A DNA stretch of 64,000 nucleotides from Rhodothermales bacterium (GCA_958296045.1 CATQHT010000002.1:372001-436000), one strand, 5' to 3'. Positions 35,226 to 45,345 are shown, numbered from the stretch's first letter. A program made the numbers and translations. The notes: generated by a model from the sequence alone, not told the origin.

Positions 35226-37688
35226 CTAAGGGCCCCGCAGCTCCGCGCCGTGCCGCTGCGAAAGCACACGCAGGATCTTGCCGATTGCCTCTTCCACCTC
35301 GCGATCGCGCAGCGTGCGCGCAGCGGCGAAACGTAACGTGAATCCGATGCAGTGGTGGGTTCGCTCAGCCTGGTGGTGGGGGAACAGGTCAAACACCGTC
35401 GTCATTTTCAAAAGCGGCTTCCCAGCCTCCTGGATGGTGGCACCGAGCGCAGCAGCAGGCACTCTACGATCCACCACTAAGGAGAGGTCTCGCGTCACGG
35501 CTGGAAACCGGCTCACCGGAGCATATCGACGCGCGGCGTGGTCCTTGACCTGCAGCACGAGCCGCGTCCAGTTGAACTCGGCGAAATATACGGGCTCCCG
35601 TATGTCACGTGCCGTGCTGACCGTATTATTCAGTCGCCCCATGCGGCCGATCTCGACGCCATCGGAGCGAATCACCGCATGATAATGCGTCAGAACCGTC
35701 GCCGCATGCGACGTCTCCATAGTGATCGCGAGCACTCGCAGCGCTTCGAGCAGCGTTTCCACATCGCCTTTGAGGTCATAGAAGTCGGCCACGCGGGCTT
35801 TTTCTCCCCATTCTGGAGGGGCCACCAGGCCGCTTATGACCATCGCCAGAGCATCGTATTCGGAATACCCGGGGATGCAGGTGACATGATCGGCGACACG
35901 ATGAAAAACGTGACCGAACTCAAAAAACCGCAGCACCTGCTGACCGTGCTTCTGGTTGTGGCTCATCACCTGCAGCGCTCCCGGCAGCAGGCTGGGTCTT
36001 AGCGTGGTCATCGTCCGAGATACCGCGTTGAGCGTCTCTACTACAGGTCCTCGCGCCGCGAGAACCGCGTGGCAAAAAGTCTCCGCTTCTGCCTTCGGTA
36101 ACAGGCTGTTGGTATAGATCTCCCGGTATCCGCGCCCTCCCATCATGCCATAAACCTCAGCACGCAGCTGGTCTTCCGGGCGCGGCTGCGGCACGGAGCC
36201 CAGAATCTGCGTGCCCTGTGGCAGCGGGATGTTGTCCAGTCCGTGGATGCGCGCAACCTCTTCTATGAGGTCTATCTCCTGCGACACGTCTGGACGCCAG
36301 GGCGGTACTTGACATCGCCACCCACGCTCTGTGCGCGTGGGCTCCAGATGGAAGCCCAACGCTTCTAGGATCCGTGCCGCCTCCGTGTCCGGGATCGACA
36401 TGCCTAGGATCTTCTGGATACGCCGGCTCCGCAGCCTTACCATGGGCGTGATTTGCGGATTCGGGTGTGCATCGACCATTCCGTCTGCCACAGTTCCCCC
36501 GGCTAACTCCGCGATCAAGGCAGCGGCGCGTGCCGCCGCCCACGGTTGGTCTGCCGCATCCACCCCCCGCTCAAAACGGTAGGAGGCATCTGTGCTAAGG
36601 CCCAGCGCGCGCGCAGAACTGCGCGTGCAGGACGGATCAAAGTATGCACTCTCCACCAGCACACACGTAGTGTCTGACGTGACCTCAGTATTCTTGCCAC
36701 CCATGATGCCACCCAGCGCGACGGGGCGCTCAGCGTCGCAAATCAGGACGGTACCAGCCTTGAGGTGGCGCTCCTTGCCGTCAAGAGTGGTGAACCGTTC
36801 CCCCTCTACAGACTCGCGCACGACGATGGTGTGTGTAGCGATCCGATCGTAATCGAAGGCATGGAGCGGCTGGCCGCATTCGAACATCACCAAGTTGGTG
36901 ACATCGACCACATTGTTTATGGGCCGCAGTCCAATAGAGAAGAGGCGCCGCCGCAACCACAATGGTGAGGGCGCCACTGTGACGCCATACACGGTCATTA
37001 CCACATAACGCCGGCACTTATCGGGGCACTCGATCCTGACCGAAACGTCCTTCGCTGCGCGGCCTCCAGGCGCCGGGACTGCCACCTGGGGTCGCCGAAG
37101 CGGCAGGTCGCAGCAGGCGCTGATGTCGCGGGCTGCGCCCATATGGCAGGCCGCGTCTGGACGGTTGGGAGTAAGTGCGACGTCAAAAACCGTGTCACTG
37201 GCGGTTACTCCAGCGCGCTCCAGGTAGGCGGCAAAAGGCTCGCCCGGTGCCGCATGATCGTCCAACACCAGGATGCCGCTGTGATCGCCCGAAAGCCCGA
37301 GCTCGTCCTCCGCGCAGATCATGCCCATCGACACCACACCACGAATCTTGGACTTCCTGATCTTCAGCGGCCTTGCTTTTCCAGGCAGCCGCAGCGCAGC
37401 GCCCACCGTGGCTACCGCCACATGTTGGTCTGCGGCCACGTTGGGTGCGCCGCAGACGATCCCAAGCGGTGCTTGCTGTCCTACTTCCACCTTGCAGACG
37501 GTCAGGCGGTCCGCATTGGGGTGCGGGCGGACATCCAGCACCTGGCCGCACACGATGCCGCGCACCGTGATGTCGCAGCGTATTTCGTCGTCCACCTCCA
37601 GCCCGCACATGGTAAGTCTGTGGCTGAGCTGGTCCGGCGTCAGCGAATGCGGGACGTACTGCGCAAGCCAGTGGCCCGAAATCTTCAT
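35226..37688 (-). CDS. pheT: Phenylalanyl-tRNA synthetase beta subunit
   Basis: An 820-residue beta subunit of the (alpha-beta)2 enzyme. The OB-fold tRNA-binding domain lies at about 40-150 (VCGQVLDVRPHPNADRLTVC and VCGAPNVAAD). The B3/B4 editing domain, which hydrolyses Tyr-tRNA, includes RPINNVVDVTNLVMFECGQP and AFDYDRI. The B5 domain follows, then the catalytic-like B6/B7 core, and the C-terminal FDX-ACB anticodon-binding domain (SRFPAVTRDLSLVVDRRVP). The length is normal. It follows pheS by 21 bp. Confidence 0.95.
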   Translation of the reverse strand: MKISGHWLAQYVPHSLTPDQLSHRLTMCGLEVDDEIRCDITVRGIVCGQVLDVRPHPNADRLTVCKVEVGQQAPLGIVCGAPNVAADQHVAVATVGAALRLPGKARPLKIRKSKIRGVVSMGMICAEDELGLSGDHSGILVLDDHAAPGEPFAAYLERAGVTASDTVFDVALTPNRPDAACHMGAARDISACCDLPLRRPQVAVPAPGGRAAKDVSVRIECPDKCRRYVVMTVYGVTVAPSPLWLRRRLFSIGLRPINNVVDVTNLVMFECGQPLHAFDYDRIATHTIVVRESVEGERFTTLDGKERHLKAGTVLICDAERPVALGGIMGGKNTEVTSDTTCVLVESAYFDPSCTRSSARALGLSTDASYRFERGVDAADQPWAAARAAALIAELAGGTVADGMVDAHPNPQITPMVRLRSRRIQKILGMSIPDTEAARILEALGFHLEPTRTERGWRCQVPPWRPDVSQEIDLIEEVARIHGLDNIPLPQGTQILGSVPQPRPEDQLRAEVYGMMGGRGYREIYTNSLLPKAEAETFCHAVLAARGPVVETLNAVSRTMTTLRPSLLPGALQVMSHNQKHGQQVLRFFEFGHVFHRVADHVTCIPGYSEYDALAMVISGLVAPPEWGEKARVADFYDLKGDVETLLEALRVLAITMETSHAATVLTHYHAVIRSDGVEIGRMGRLNNTVSTARDIREPVYFAEFNWTRLVLQVKDHAARRYAPVSRFPAVTRDLSLVVDRRVPAAALGATIQEAGKPLLKMTTVFDLFPHHQAERTHHCIGFTLRFAAARTLRDREVEEAIGKILRVLSQRHGAELRGP

Positions 37689-37709
37689 GCGTCTGCGGTA
37701 TGACTCCCG

Positions 37710-38747
37710 TCAGAACTGGGACAGAAACCTGACATCGTTCTCGTACAGTATGCGGATATCATCGATGCCATAGAGCAGCATGGCAGGACGCTCAATGCCC
37801 ATCCCGAACGCGTAGCCGGTATATCGCTCCGAGTCTATGCTCACGGCTTCCAGCACGTTGGGGTGCACCATGCCCGATCCGAGAATCTCCATCCACCGGC
37901 CGCCTGAAGGCAGATCCCACCACACATCCAGCTCTGCGCTCGGTTCCGTGAACGGAAAATAGCTGGGGCGAAAACGCAGCCGTACGCCGGAACCGAAAAA
38001 GGCGCGCGCGAATGTATACAGTATATGCTTCAAGTCCGCCATGGTGATGCCTTCATCCACCACCAGTCCCTCTACCTGATGGAACAGACAGTAGGATTTG
38101 TATGTGATCGATTCATTGCGGTACACACGCCCCGGCGCGATCAACCTGAAAGGCACTTGTCCGGCCAGCATCGAGCGAATCTGCACTGGGGACGTATGCG
38201 TGCGCAGCATGATGCCGCCTTCGCCGCTCTCGGAAGCCTCCAGAAACAGCGTATCCTGCATGTCACGCGCCGGGTGGTCCTCCCCGAAGTTGAGCGCCGT
38301 GAAGTTGTGCCAGTCGTCTTCGATTTCAGGTCCTTCCGCGATACTGAAACCGATGCCCTCAAAAATGCTGGTGATGGTGCGCAGCGCTTGCGTGAGCGGA
38401 TGGACGGACCCCAACTCACGCTGCCGGCGGCCAGGCAGTGTGAGGTCTATCGGTGCTTCGCCAGACGCTGCTGTGCGCTGCTGCTGCGCCACTTTGCGGG
38501 CTGCTTCTAGGCGCTCCTTTGCCTTCTGGCGTAGCCCGTTGAGCGCGATGCCGGCGGTGCGCCGCTCACCTGGAGGCAGGGCAGGGATCTGTTTGAAGAG
38601 GTGCGTCACCAGGCCGCGCCGCTGCCCCAGATATCGGACCCGAAACGCCTCCGCCTCGCTTGCGGTCTGCAGCCGGGCACTCTCTACGCCTTGGGCCAAG
38701 GCCTTGACCCTTTCTAAGAGGGACGCAAGCGTGACCTCTTCGCCCAT
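37710..38747 (-). CDS. pheS: Phenylalanyl-tRNA synthetase alpha subunit
   Basis: A class II catalytic subunit. An N-terminal tRNA-binding coiled coil (about 1-100) is followed by the core with motif 1 region [20 protein letters not shown], motif 2 region [20 protein letters not shown] and motif 3 [18 protein letters not shown]. The Phe-binding block [19 protein letters not shown] is intact. Start chosen at ATG 38747 ([11 protein letters not shown]); the track ORF adds 15 residues without family support. It lies between rplT and pheT in the usual infC-rpmI-rplT-pheST order. Confidence 0.94.
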   Translation of the reverse strand: MGEEVTLASLLERVKALAQGVESARLQTASEAEAFRVRYLGQRRGLVTHLFKQIPALPPGERRTAGIALNGLRQKAKERLEAARKVAQQQRTAASGEAPIDLTLPGRRQRELGSVHPLTQALRTITSIFEGIGFSIAEGPEIEDDWHNFTALNFGEDHPARDMQDTLFLEASESGEGGIMLRTHTSPVQIRSMLAGQVPFRLIAPGRVYRNESITYKSYCLFHQVEGLVVDEGITMADLKHILYTFARAFFGSGVRLRFRPSYFPFTEPSAELDVWWDLPSGGRWMEILGSGMVHPNVLEAVSIDSERYTGYAFGMGIERPAMLLYGIDDIRILYENDVRFLSQF

Positions 38748-38872
38748 CACATCAGCGCCCGAAAATCCTTCGGTCCCTCGCATCGCTGTCACCTTGGCAC
38801 CTGCAGCCTAGCATAGGATCGCTGCACGTCAGGCAGACGCGGTCGCGGCCATCCGGTGCTCAGGCTGCGACG

Positions 38873-39229
38873 TCAGGATTGCGCAGCGCGCGCTTCCTGC
38901 ACCACGCGGGTGAAGGCCACCGGATCGTGAAACGCCAGATGTGCCATCACCTTTCGATCCAGCTCTATCCCAGACTTGTGCATGGCGCCAATCAGTCTGG
39001 AGTAGGTGGTTCCGTTAAGGCGCGCTGCCGCATTGATGCGCACAATCCAGAGTCGGCGAAAATGCTGCTTCCGCTTGCGCCGGTCGCGATAGGCATACTG
39101 CAGCCCCTTTTCGACGGCGTGCTTAGCAACCGTGTAAACTTTGCTGCGGCCGCCCCAATAGCCTTTGGCCATGTTGAGGACGCGCTTGCGCCGACGCCTA
39201 GAAGCGACCGAGTTACGTGCACGTGGCAT
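38873..39229 (-). CDS. rplT: 50S ribosomal protein L20
   Basis: 118 residues. It starts [20 protein letters not shown] and contains [19 protein letters not shown] and the conserved [20 protein letters not shown]. It binds 23S rRNA early in large-subunit assembly and in many bacteria represses its own operon. The gene follows rpmI by 15 bp. Confidence 0.97.
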   Translation of the reverse strand: MPRARNSVASRRRRKRVLNMAKGYWGGRSKVYTVAKHAVEKGLQYAYRDRRKRKQHFRRLWIVRINAAARLNGTTYSRLIGAMHKSGIELDRKVMAHLAFHDPVAFTRVVQEARAAQS

Positions 39230-39244
39230 GCATTCGCTGCTTTG

Positions 39245-39439
39245 TCAGTTGCCAAGGAGCCGATCCATGCGCGGCTGATCCCGCGCATCCACCAGCGTCT
39301 TCTTGCCCAGGTTGCGCTTGCGCTTGCTGCTTTTCTTGGTCAGGATATGACTCTTGAAAGCCTTCGAGCGCTTAAGCCGCCCAGCTGCGGTGCGGCGAAA
39401 CCGCTTCCTGGCGCCGCTGTTCGTCTTCATCTTAGGCAT
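39245..39439 (-). CDS. rpmI: 50S ribosomal protein L35
   Basis: 64 residues. The family pattern [20 protein letters not shown] and [20 protein letters not shown] is complete. It lies between infC and rplT, the standard order. Confidence 0.97.
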   Translation of the reverse strand: MPKMKTNSGARKRFRRTAAGRLKRSKAFKSHILTKKSSKRKRNLGKKTLVDARDQPRMDRLLGN

Positions 39440-39556
39440 AACGCTGCGATGATTCAGTTCAGCCTAGTGGAACCCGCGCAACAGAGTACGGTTCCCGCAA
39501 GCACCTTCGGCAGCGTGGCCGAGGTGAATCCACAGGAATTTGACAACAGGTCGAGC

Positions 39557-40075
39557 CTATTTTGTTTTGCGTGGCGCTAGGATTATCGTCATGCGCCGGT
39601 CTTCCATTCGGATCGCTGTATCGACCTTAGCCACATCCTCCAGCTCCTTGATCAAGCGGGCCAACACGAGGCGTCCGTGGTCCTTGAATATGATGTCGCG
39701 CCCACGAAACTGTACATAGACCCGCACCTTGTTGCCCGCACTCAAAAATCCGCGGGCGTGCTTGGCCTTGAATTCAAAGTCGTGCGTGTCGGTGCGCGGA
39801 CGAAAGCGCACGGCCTTCATCTGCGTGCTATGCTGCCGTTTGCGTGACTCTTTTTCCTTCTTTTTCTGCTCATACCGGTACTTCCCAAAGTCCATGACTT
39901 TGCATACCGGCGGGTCCGCCATGGGCGCGATTTCCACAAGGTCGAGATTTTGCTGGCGTGCTATTTTCAGCGCGTCATTGATGTGGTATATGCCGTGCTT
40001 GCCCTGGGGGTCGACGACGCGGACCCGTTGAGCCCGGATGTCCCGGTTTACGAGTGTTCTGCTTCTTTTTGCGAT
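39557..40075 (-). CDS. infC: Translation initiation factor IF-3 with non-canonical ATC start
   Basis: The track shows only 126 residues starting inside the gene. The same frame extends upstream through DIRAQRVRVVDPQG, KHGIYHINDALKIARQQNLD and LVEIAPMADPPVCKVMDFGK, the IF3 N-domain. An upstream TAA leaves only CCT GTT GTA CCA ACA CCC ATA CTG ACT ATC as start options; none is ATG, GTG or TTG. ATC at 40075 (giving xAKRSRTLVNRDIRA, 172 residues) matches family length. Rare starts such as AUU in E. coli infC let IF3 discriminate against its own mRNA and autoregulate. The C-domain (RFRPRTDTHDFEFKAKHARG) is intact. Confidence 0.85.
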   Translation of the reverse strand: MAKRSRTLVNRDIRAQRVRVVDPQGKHGIYHINDALKIARQQNLDLVEIAPMADPPVCKVMDFGKYRYEQKKKEKESRKRQHSTQMKAVRFRPRTDTHDFEFKAKHARGFLSAGNKVRVYVQFRGRDIIFKDHGRLVLARLIKELEDVAKVDTAIRMEDRRMTIILAPRKTK

Positions 40076-40186
40076 AGTCAGTATGGGTGTTGGTACAACA
40101 GGTTACGGCCTGTGCCATGGCACCGCATCCGGGAAGGCGGCAGGGCTACCCCGTGCGGCCGCTGGATCAGCGGAAGCCACGACCAG

Positions 40187-40263
40187 TGGTGGGTCCTAAT
40201 GGATTCGAACCATCGACCTCTACGATGTCAACGTAGCGCTCTAACCAACTGAGCTAAGGACCC
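40187..40263 (-). tRNA. tRNA-Val (GAC)
   Basis: The minus strand folds as a 77-nt cloverleaf. The acceptor stem is GGGTCCT/AGGACCC; the D-arm is AGCTCAGTTGGTTAGAGC; the anticodon arm is CTACG-TTGACAT-CGTAG with anticodon GAC (valine); and the T-arm is GATGGTTCGAATCCATT. The 3' CCA is encoded (ACCACCA end). It lies between infC and a small membrane-protein gene, upstream of infC on the same strand. Confidence 0.95.
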
Positions 40264-40303
40264 TCGCGCACAAGATACAATCTTGAGGTTCGCAAGGGGC
40301 AGT

Positions 40304-40924
40304 TCAGAGACTGAAGGCCGCATGAATCATCGGAACCGTACTTTGCGGAGGAGCCGTCAGCGCCACGGTGACCCGCTGGCGCTGGGCGCTGCGCCGGGCG
40401 CTCAATGCGGCAATGATCCTGTTGACCACCAGGGCTGCCAGCATTGCCGTCCTTCGTTGCGTCCACGTGTCTGCCTGACGCCGGAGATCGCGAAACGTAA
40501 GCATATTTGCTTCGGACTGCCAGTGCCACTGGTAGGCGGGATCATTAACATAGCCGACCTGGTCCCACCGTCTTCGCCGCAGCTGATCCGCGCGATATGC
40601 ATCGGAGGAGAGATAGGTGCCGAGAGTCACAAAAAACCGCCGATCTTTGCCGTCAAGCAGCGCGTCTGCATAGGTGGTGGCCCACGTTCGGTAGCTTTGG
40701 ACCGTCTGTTGCCGCTGCCATTGGCTGGTGACCAGCCCAAGCCAGAGGCTGGCTTCGGCCAGCACAAAGTAGCTGGCGGCACCTCTCCAGCTGCCTTCCT
40801 GCACCTGGCTGTGTCCGAGCCCGGGCAAGAGCAGGCTGAGCGCCGCTGCGCGGCCAGGGGAGGTCTGGCCAGCGGCCGGAAGGGCCACGGTCAGAAGGGC
40901 GAGGAGAATTCCGAATTGCTTCAC
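40304..40924 (-). CDS. Exported small membrane protein, DUF5683-like
   Basis: The track ORF starts at 41260 with low-complexity sequence. The GTG at 40924 (VKQFGILLALLTVALPAAGQ) gives a 206-residue product with a signal peptide (cleavage after AAGQ). Residues 30-60 contain AALSLLLPGLGHSQVQEGSW and RGAASYFVLAEASLWLGL, the pattern of DUF5683/P13-like small membrane proteins of Bacteroidota (Pro-Gly-Leu-Gly-[HQ] after a hydrophobic stretch). A second helix near the C-terminus (LAALVVNRIIAALSA) is followed by a beta-like tail. The function is unknown; the family assignment is tentative. Confidence 0.7.
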   Translation of the reverse strand: MKQFGILLALLTVALPAAGQTSPGRAAALSLLLPGLGHSQVQEGSWRGAASYFVLAEASLWLGLVTSQWQRQQTVQSYRTWATTYADALLDGKDRRFFVTLGTYLSSDAYRADQLRRRRWDQVGYVNDPAYQWHWQSEANMLTFRDLRRQADTWTQRRTAMLAALVVNRIIAALSARRSAQRQRVTVALTAPPQSTVPMIHAAFSL

Positions 40925-41112
40925 GGCGCTTTGTACGCACAAGCCGGTTAAAGGATGAACGGTTGCGCGGTGTGCCGGGTGCATGGGAGAAGTGGGTTGG
41001 TTGCCGGGATGTTGCTTCGGCGTGCCGCATGGAACCGTGCTCTCTGGCATCGTGACAGGTTCGGGGGTATGAAAGAGGTGGCCCGCGTCACATTCCTCGG
41101 CAGCCTTACGCC

Positions 41113-41775
41113 ATGATCTGCGAGCACCGATGGGACCTGTCGCCTCAGGAAGCGATTGCGCTGCAGCGGGAGCTGGCGCCTCGGGTTCGCGAAGAGCCAT
41201 GGGTCCACAACGCGCCGCGCGTCGCGGCCACGGACGTATGTATCCGCGGCGGCAGGGCATATGCCGCCGTAGTTGTGGTAGCGATACCCGAGTGCGTCAT
41301 TGAGGATCGGAGTGTTTGGTGCATGCCAGTCCCGTATCCGTATGTGCCAGGTCTCTTAGCATTTCGGGAAATTCCGTGTATCCTGCGCGCCCTCGAAGTG
41401 CTAAGCACGCCTTATGATGTGCTGATGGCCGATGGCCACGGCCGTGTGCATCCGCGTCGTTTCGGTCTGGCGTGCCACCTGGGCGTGCTGTTGGACAAAC
41501 CGTGTGTGGGAGTGGCTAAGCGGCCGTATGTGGGCATCCACAAAGCGTTGAACCTACAGAAGGGCGCTACTGAGCCGCTTTTGGAATGGCGCACCGGCGA
41601 GGTGCTGGGAATGGCGGTACGGACGCGAGCCGAGGTCACACCCGTGTATGTGAGCGTGGGGCACCGGATGTCACTCAAGGATGCCGTGGCACTGACGATG
41701 CGGTGCACCACTCGTTTCCGTATTCCCGAGCCGATTCGCCAGGCGCATCTGCTGAGCCGACGTGGACTGTCCTAG
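41113..41775 (+). CDS. nfi: Endonuclease V (deoxyinosine repair)
   Basis: A 220-residue enzyme that cuts the second phosphodiester bond 3' of deoxyinosine. Family motifs are intact: the first catalytic Asp in VAATDVCIRGG, the wedge PYVPGLLAFRE, DGHGRVHPRRFGLACHLGVL with the second Asp and the conserved His, and GVAKRPYVG. The C-terminus SVGHRMSLKDAVALT is typical. ATG 41113 gives the normal length. Its end overlaps the convergent TonB-receptor gene by 4 bp. Confidence 0.94.
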   Translation: MICEHRWDLSPQEAIALQRELAPRVREEPWVHNAPRVAATDVCIRGGRAYAAVVVVAIPECVIEDRSVWCMPVPYPYVPGLLAFREIPCILRALEVLSTPYDVLMADGHGRVHPRRFGLACHLGVLLDKPCVGVAKRPYVGIHKALNLQKGATEPLLEWRTGEVLGMAVRTRAEVTPVYVSVGHRMSLKDAVALTMRCTTRFRIPEPIRQAHLLSRRGLS

Positions 41776-44183
41776 AGTGTCGCCCGGATGCGCACATTAA
41801 CCGTGCGCGGCGTCAGACGGGTAGGGATTCGCTGCCAGATTCCAGAGCCGTCGGGTACCCAGGAGAAGGCCACCGTGTTGGTGACGTCAAAGATGTTGAG
41901 GACTTCGGCTGTGAGCTCGATGGCCGCAATCGGAAGCGAGAGCTCTTTCGTGGCCCCAAAATCCATGCGCCGATACGATGGGTAGCGTTCCGAAAGCCGT
42001 CGACCTGGCATCTGGGTGACTACGGATCCCACGCGCGTCCCGGGGATCGGAGGCGTGTAGGGAAGCCCGCTGCCGTAGATAGCGCGCAGGTGCAGCTTCC
42101 ACGACTTATCGGTTGGAATATAGTCCTGAATGTACACCGAGATCGTGTGTCGCTGGTCCGTCGGACGCGGATTCCATCCCGTCCGCTGGGGTGTCTGATA
42201 ACGGGCCAGAAATTGCTCATGCGTCACAAGAAGCCCGTAGTTGACCCAGCTTTCCAGCCCGGGCACAAATTCACCACGGGCCTGCAGGTCGAGCCCCCAG
42301 GCGTAGGCCTGTGCGTCATTCTGACCGGAATAGTTGATTCTGACATTCTCCAGCGAATAGGAGATGACGCGACTCAGCGATTTCCAGTACGCTTCTGCAC
42401 GGACGTAGAGCCGCCGAAGGGGCAGAAACAGCTCACCGCCAGCGACCGCCTGCAGCGACCGCTGGGACCGGATATCTCTGTTGAGCGTGCTTTCAAGAAT
42501 GGCTCCAGCCTCGGGCGTGCCGCGCAACTCCCTATACGTTGGGGCTTGGTGGTACAGGCCAATGGATCCGGCGAGGTTGAGGTGTTCGGAGGCTTGCAGC
42601 CGCATAAAGAAGCGTGGAGAGACGGTCCATTCGCGGTTGAAGGAAAAATAGTCGGCACGCATGCCAGCGGTCACTATGAACCCGGGCGCAACCTGTACCG
42701 CGTCCTGCGCATATAGGCCGGTCTGCATCTCGCTCAGCCGTGCTGTTGCGCGCACGCTGTCGACCACGATGCGCACGGGATCCCCGTCGGTATCGACACC
42801 CGAGACGGTGGAGGCCTCATCGATCTGATCCTCAAACAGGAGGCGGCGCACCTGCCATCCTGCTTCTGCGAGGTGGCGGCCCCGCAAGTATTCATAGCGC
42901 CCCTTAAGGGTGGTCGTCGTTACTCGGACACGGTTGTCGGCGACATCTTCCTGCTGCGCGTTGCCGCGTGGCACTTGATCGTAGTCGCCGTCCGGATCAG
43001 TTACCACATCATAGATGATGCTGTTGCCCAAAAGCAGCAGCAGCTCAGTCTCATCGGTCCGAAACACGGACACATCATGCTCTACCGTTACGCTTGGTGT
43101 AATGCTCGAAAGGAGCCGAATGCCGCCAAACTGGGTGACGTACCCATCGTTTTCTGAGCTCCGGTCGTCATACTGGATCCAAACCGACTTAAGGTTTCCC
43201 GTTGCTCTGTTGCCACGCACGGTACCATAATACGTGCGGCGGCTGCGCGGGTCCAGCGCGAAGGCGTGGCGCGCCCAGATGCCCAAACCCTCAAGCGTGT
43301 GCGCACTGGAAATCGACCACCTGAACAGGCCCTGCACATCGGTGTAGTCCGGCTCGTAATTGCCTTTGAGCTCCTGTGTCGCGAAGAATCGTTTGGCTTG
43401 CGCTTTGCGAAAGCTGGCAATCCATGCCAAAGCGCCATGTGTGGCGCTGGCGGTGGCACTGGCATCCAGCAACGATACGCTGGTCGAGGCCCGAAACGTG
43501 TCCGAAGCCGCATAACGGATGTCGAGCGATGAAGAGATCTTACCGCCATAGCGGGCAGGGAATCCTCCGGTGTACAGCGTGATCCGCCGGGCAAGGTCGG
43601 GATTGAGCAGGCCCAGTCCTTCCTGCTCCCCTTGGCGGGGACGGAACGGCATATAGACTTCGAAGCCGTTGACGAAAATCAGGTTCTCGTTGAATCCGCC
43701 TCCGCGTACGGAGTACTGGTTGGAAAGCTCGTTGGTCGCTGCCACGCCCGGCAGCGAAGCCAGCGCCTGAAATCCCTTAAACGGTGTCGGAATGGCACGG
43801 ACATGTTTCGGCTTGATCCTCTGGATGCCCGCGCCTTCGGCTGATTGATCCACCACGGTAACCTCTTCCAGCTCCACGGCGACAGGCTTTAGCCTCACTG
43901 TCAGCTCTGTAGGAGGGTTCTGCACGACGGTCACGCTGTCCGTCACGGGGGCATAGCCTACCGACGAGAAGCGCAGCGCAAAGCGTCCCGCGGGCAGCCG
44001 CAAAAGGTAGCGGCCATCGGCCTGCGTCGCGGTGCCGAAGTTGGTGCCGTCGACCAGCACGGTGACGCCCGGCAGAGGGGTGAGGGTTGTGGCGTCAAAC
44101 GCGAACCCGGTAACCGTGCCCCACACCTGCGCTTCAGACGGGAGTGCGGCGGACAGCGCCGCCAACAAAAGCAGAAACCGCAT
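41772..44183 (-). CDS. TonB-dependent outer-membrane receptor with carboxypeptidase-like regulatory domain
   Basis: 803 residues. A signal peptide covers 1-19. A CarboxypepD_reg-like Ig domain follows (about 20-105: VTGFAFDATTLTPLPGVTVL, FSSVGYAPVTDSV), the hallmark of Bacteroidota TonB receptors. Then a plug domain (IPTPFKGFQALASLPGVAAT, NQYSVRGGGFNENLIFVNGF) and a 22-strand-type barrel (about 220-803) ending in an aromatic-rich strand. No SusD-like partner lies nearby, so the ligand may be a metal complex or small molecule rather than a polysaccharide (inference). Confidence 0.9.
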   Translation of the reverse strand: MRFLLLLAALSAALPSEAQVWGTVTGFAFDATTLTPLPGVTVLVDGTNFGTATQADGRYLLRLPAGRFALRFSSVGYAPVTDSVTVVQNPPTELTVRLKPVAVELEEVTVVDQSAEGAGIQRIKPKHVRAIPTPFKGFQALASLPGVAATNELSNQYSVRGGGFNENLIFVNGFEVYMPFRPRQGEQEGLGLLNPDLARRITLYTGGFPARYGGKISSSLDIRYAASDTFRASTSVSLLDASATASATHGALAWIASFRKAQAKRFFATQELKGNYEPDYTDVQGLFRWSISSAHTLEGLGIWARHAFALDPRSRRTYYGTVRGNRATGNLKSVWIQYDDRSSENDGYVTQFGGIRLLSSITPSVTVEHDVSVFRTDETELLLLLGNSIIYDVVTDPDGDYDQVPRGNAQQEDVADNRVRVTTTTLKGRYEYLRGRHLAEAGWQVRRLLFEDQIDEASTVSGVDTDGDPVRIVVDSVRATARLSEMQTGLYAQDAVQVAPGFIVTAGMRADYFSFNREWTVSPRFFMRLQASEHLNLAGSIGLYHQAPTYRELRGTPEAGAILESTLNRDIRSQRSLQAVAGGELFLPLRRLYVRAEAYWKSLSRVISYSLENVRINYSGQNDAQAYAWGLDLQARGEFVPGLESWVNYGLLVTHEQFLARYQTPQRTGWNPRPTDQRHTISVYIQDYIPTDKSWKLHLRAIYGSGLPYTPPIPGTRVGSVVTQMPGRRLSERYPSYRRMDFGATKELSLPIAAIELTAEVLNIFDVTNTVAFSWVPDGSGIWQRIPTRLTPRTVNVRIRATL

Positions 44184-44236
44184 GCTGCCGTAGCTAAGAA
44201 TTAGGAGAGCGTAGCGGTGGGCGGCAGTAGGCGCGG

Positions 44237-45208
44237 TTATTGGGACCAGCAGGTGGGAGTACGATCCCAGCGGTGGGCTTGTAACGACTGCAGCAGGGAC
44301 GGGTTCAGCGGACCCGCGTCGCTTGTGGCCATGTTGGATTCAACATGCCGGGCTTTGCGCATGCCGGGGATGATGGTGCTCACGGCCGGCTCGCTCAGTA
44401 TGAAACGGAGTGCCATGGCGGCCATGGTAGATCCGGCTGGCACCAGTGGGCGAAGCCCTTCCGCGCGCGCCACGCTGCTCTTGAGATTCTCTTCCACAAA
44501 GTACGAGTTGCGCCAGTCGTCCTCCGGCCAGGTGCTGTCGAGTGTGAGGTTGCCTGTCAGCGTGCCCTCATCAAACGGCACGCGCGCAATGATTCCCACG
44601 TTGTGTTCCCGACAAGCGGGAAACAGTAAGTCCTGCGGATTCTGATCGAAGACGTTGTAAATCACCTGCACGCAGTCCACCAGCCCGCTTCGCACCGCTT
44701 CCACGCCGTTCCATGGCTCCCACCGGTTCACGCTGATCCCGATCGCTCTGATGCGTCCTTGATTCTTCTGCTCGATCAGCTCTTCGATCCACCGGTCGTC
44801 CTGGAGCCAAGTGTCTTCCCAGGTATGGAGCTGCATCACGTCAATACATTCCAGGCCGGTGTTTGCAAGGCTGCGCGTTACATATTCGCGCACATGATCT
44901 GGCGGAAAGCAGTCGTCGAGCGTGAAGGTGCGCTGACTGGGCCATTGCCGGTTCCTGGGGGGCACCTTGGAGGCGGTGTACAGCCGTTTGTCGGGATTCG
45001 CTTTAACTAGGCGGCCCAGAAGCTGCTCGCTATGACCGTTGCCATACGCCCAGGCGGTATCGAAAAAGTTGCATCCCAGATCCACGGCCATCTGAAGTGA
45101 GCGCAGGGATTGGTCGTCATCGGAGCCTGACCACCCGGCCATGCCCCACATGCCGTAGCCGATTTCGCTTACGGGCCAGCCGGTACGTCCGAAGTTGCGG
45201 TACTGCAT
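44237..45208 (-). CDS. Aldo/keto reductase
   Basis: Start chosen at M10 of the track ORF (ATG 45208, MQYRNFGRTGWPVSEIGYG), giving 323 residues. It is a TIM-barrel NAD(P)H-dependent oxidoreductase with the catalytic tetrad in FDTAWAYGNG (Asp, Tyr), LYTASKV (Lys) and VMQLHTWED (His). It resembles the YghZ/Tas-type AKR group that reduces aldehydes. The NADP-binding end lies in STIIPGMRKARHVESN. It stands alone; the substrate cannot be predicted. Confidence 0.9.
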   Translation of the reverse strand: MQYRNFGRTGWPVSEIGYGMWGMAGWSGSDDDQSLRSLQMAVDLGCNFFDTAWAYGNGHSEQLLGRLVKANPDKRLYTASKVPPRNRQWPSQRTFTLDDCFPPDHVREYVTRSLANTGLECIDVMQLHTWEDTWLQDDRWIEELIEQKNQGRIRAIGISVNRWEPWNGVEAVRSGLVDCVQVIYNVFDQNPQDLLFPACREHNVGIIARVPFDEGTLTGNLTLDSTWPEDDWRNSYFVEENLKSSVARAEGLRPLVPAGSTMAAMALRFILSEPAVSTIIPGMRKARHVESNMATSDAGPLNPSLLQSLQAHRWDRTPTCWSQ

Positions 45209-45345
45209 AGGGTACAGGTTGTTGATTTGATACAATAGTGTGCTGATTCCGGTACACCAACGCGGCTGGATACGCCTTCAGGCGGCATTCTGGTTCACGG
45301 GCCCCGTTTTTGCATAAACAGGGCACAGAGGCGGAGGTTGTTCCG

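Noticed and set aside
41586-42716. 376-residue plus ORF
   Set aside because: Antisense shadow of the TonB-receptor gene with no family motifs.
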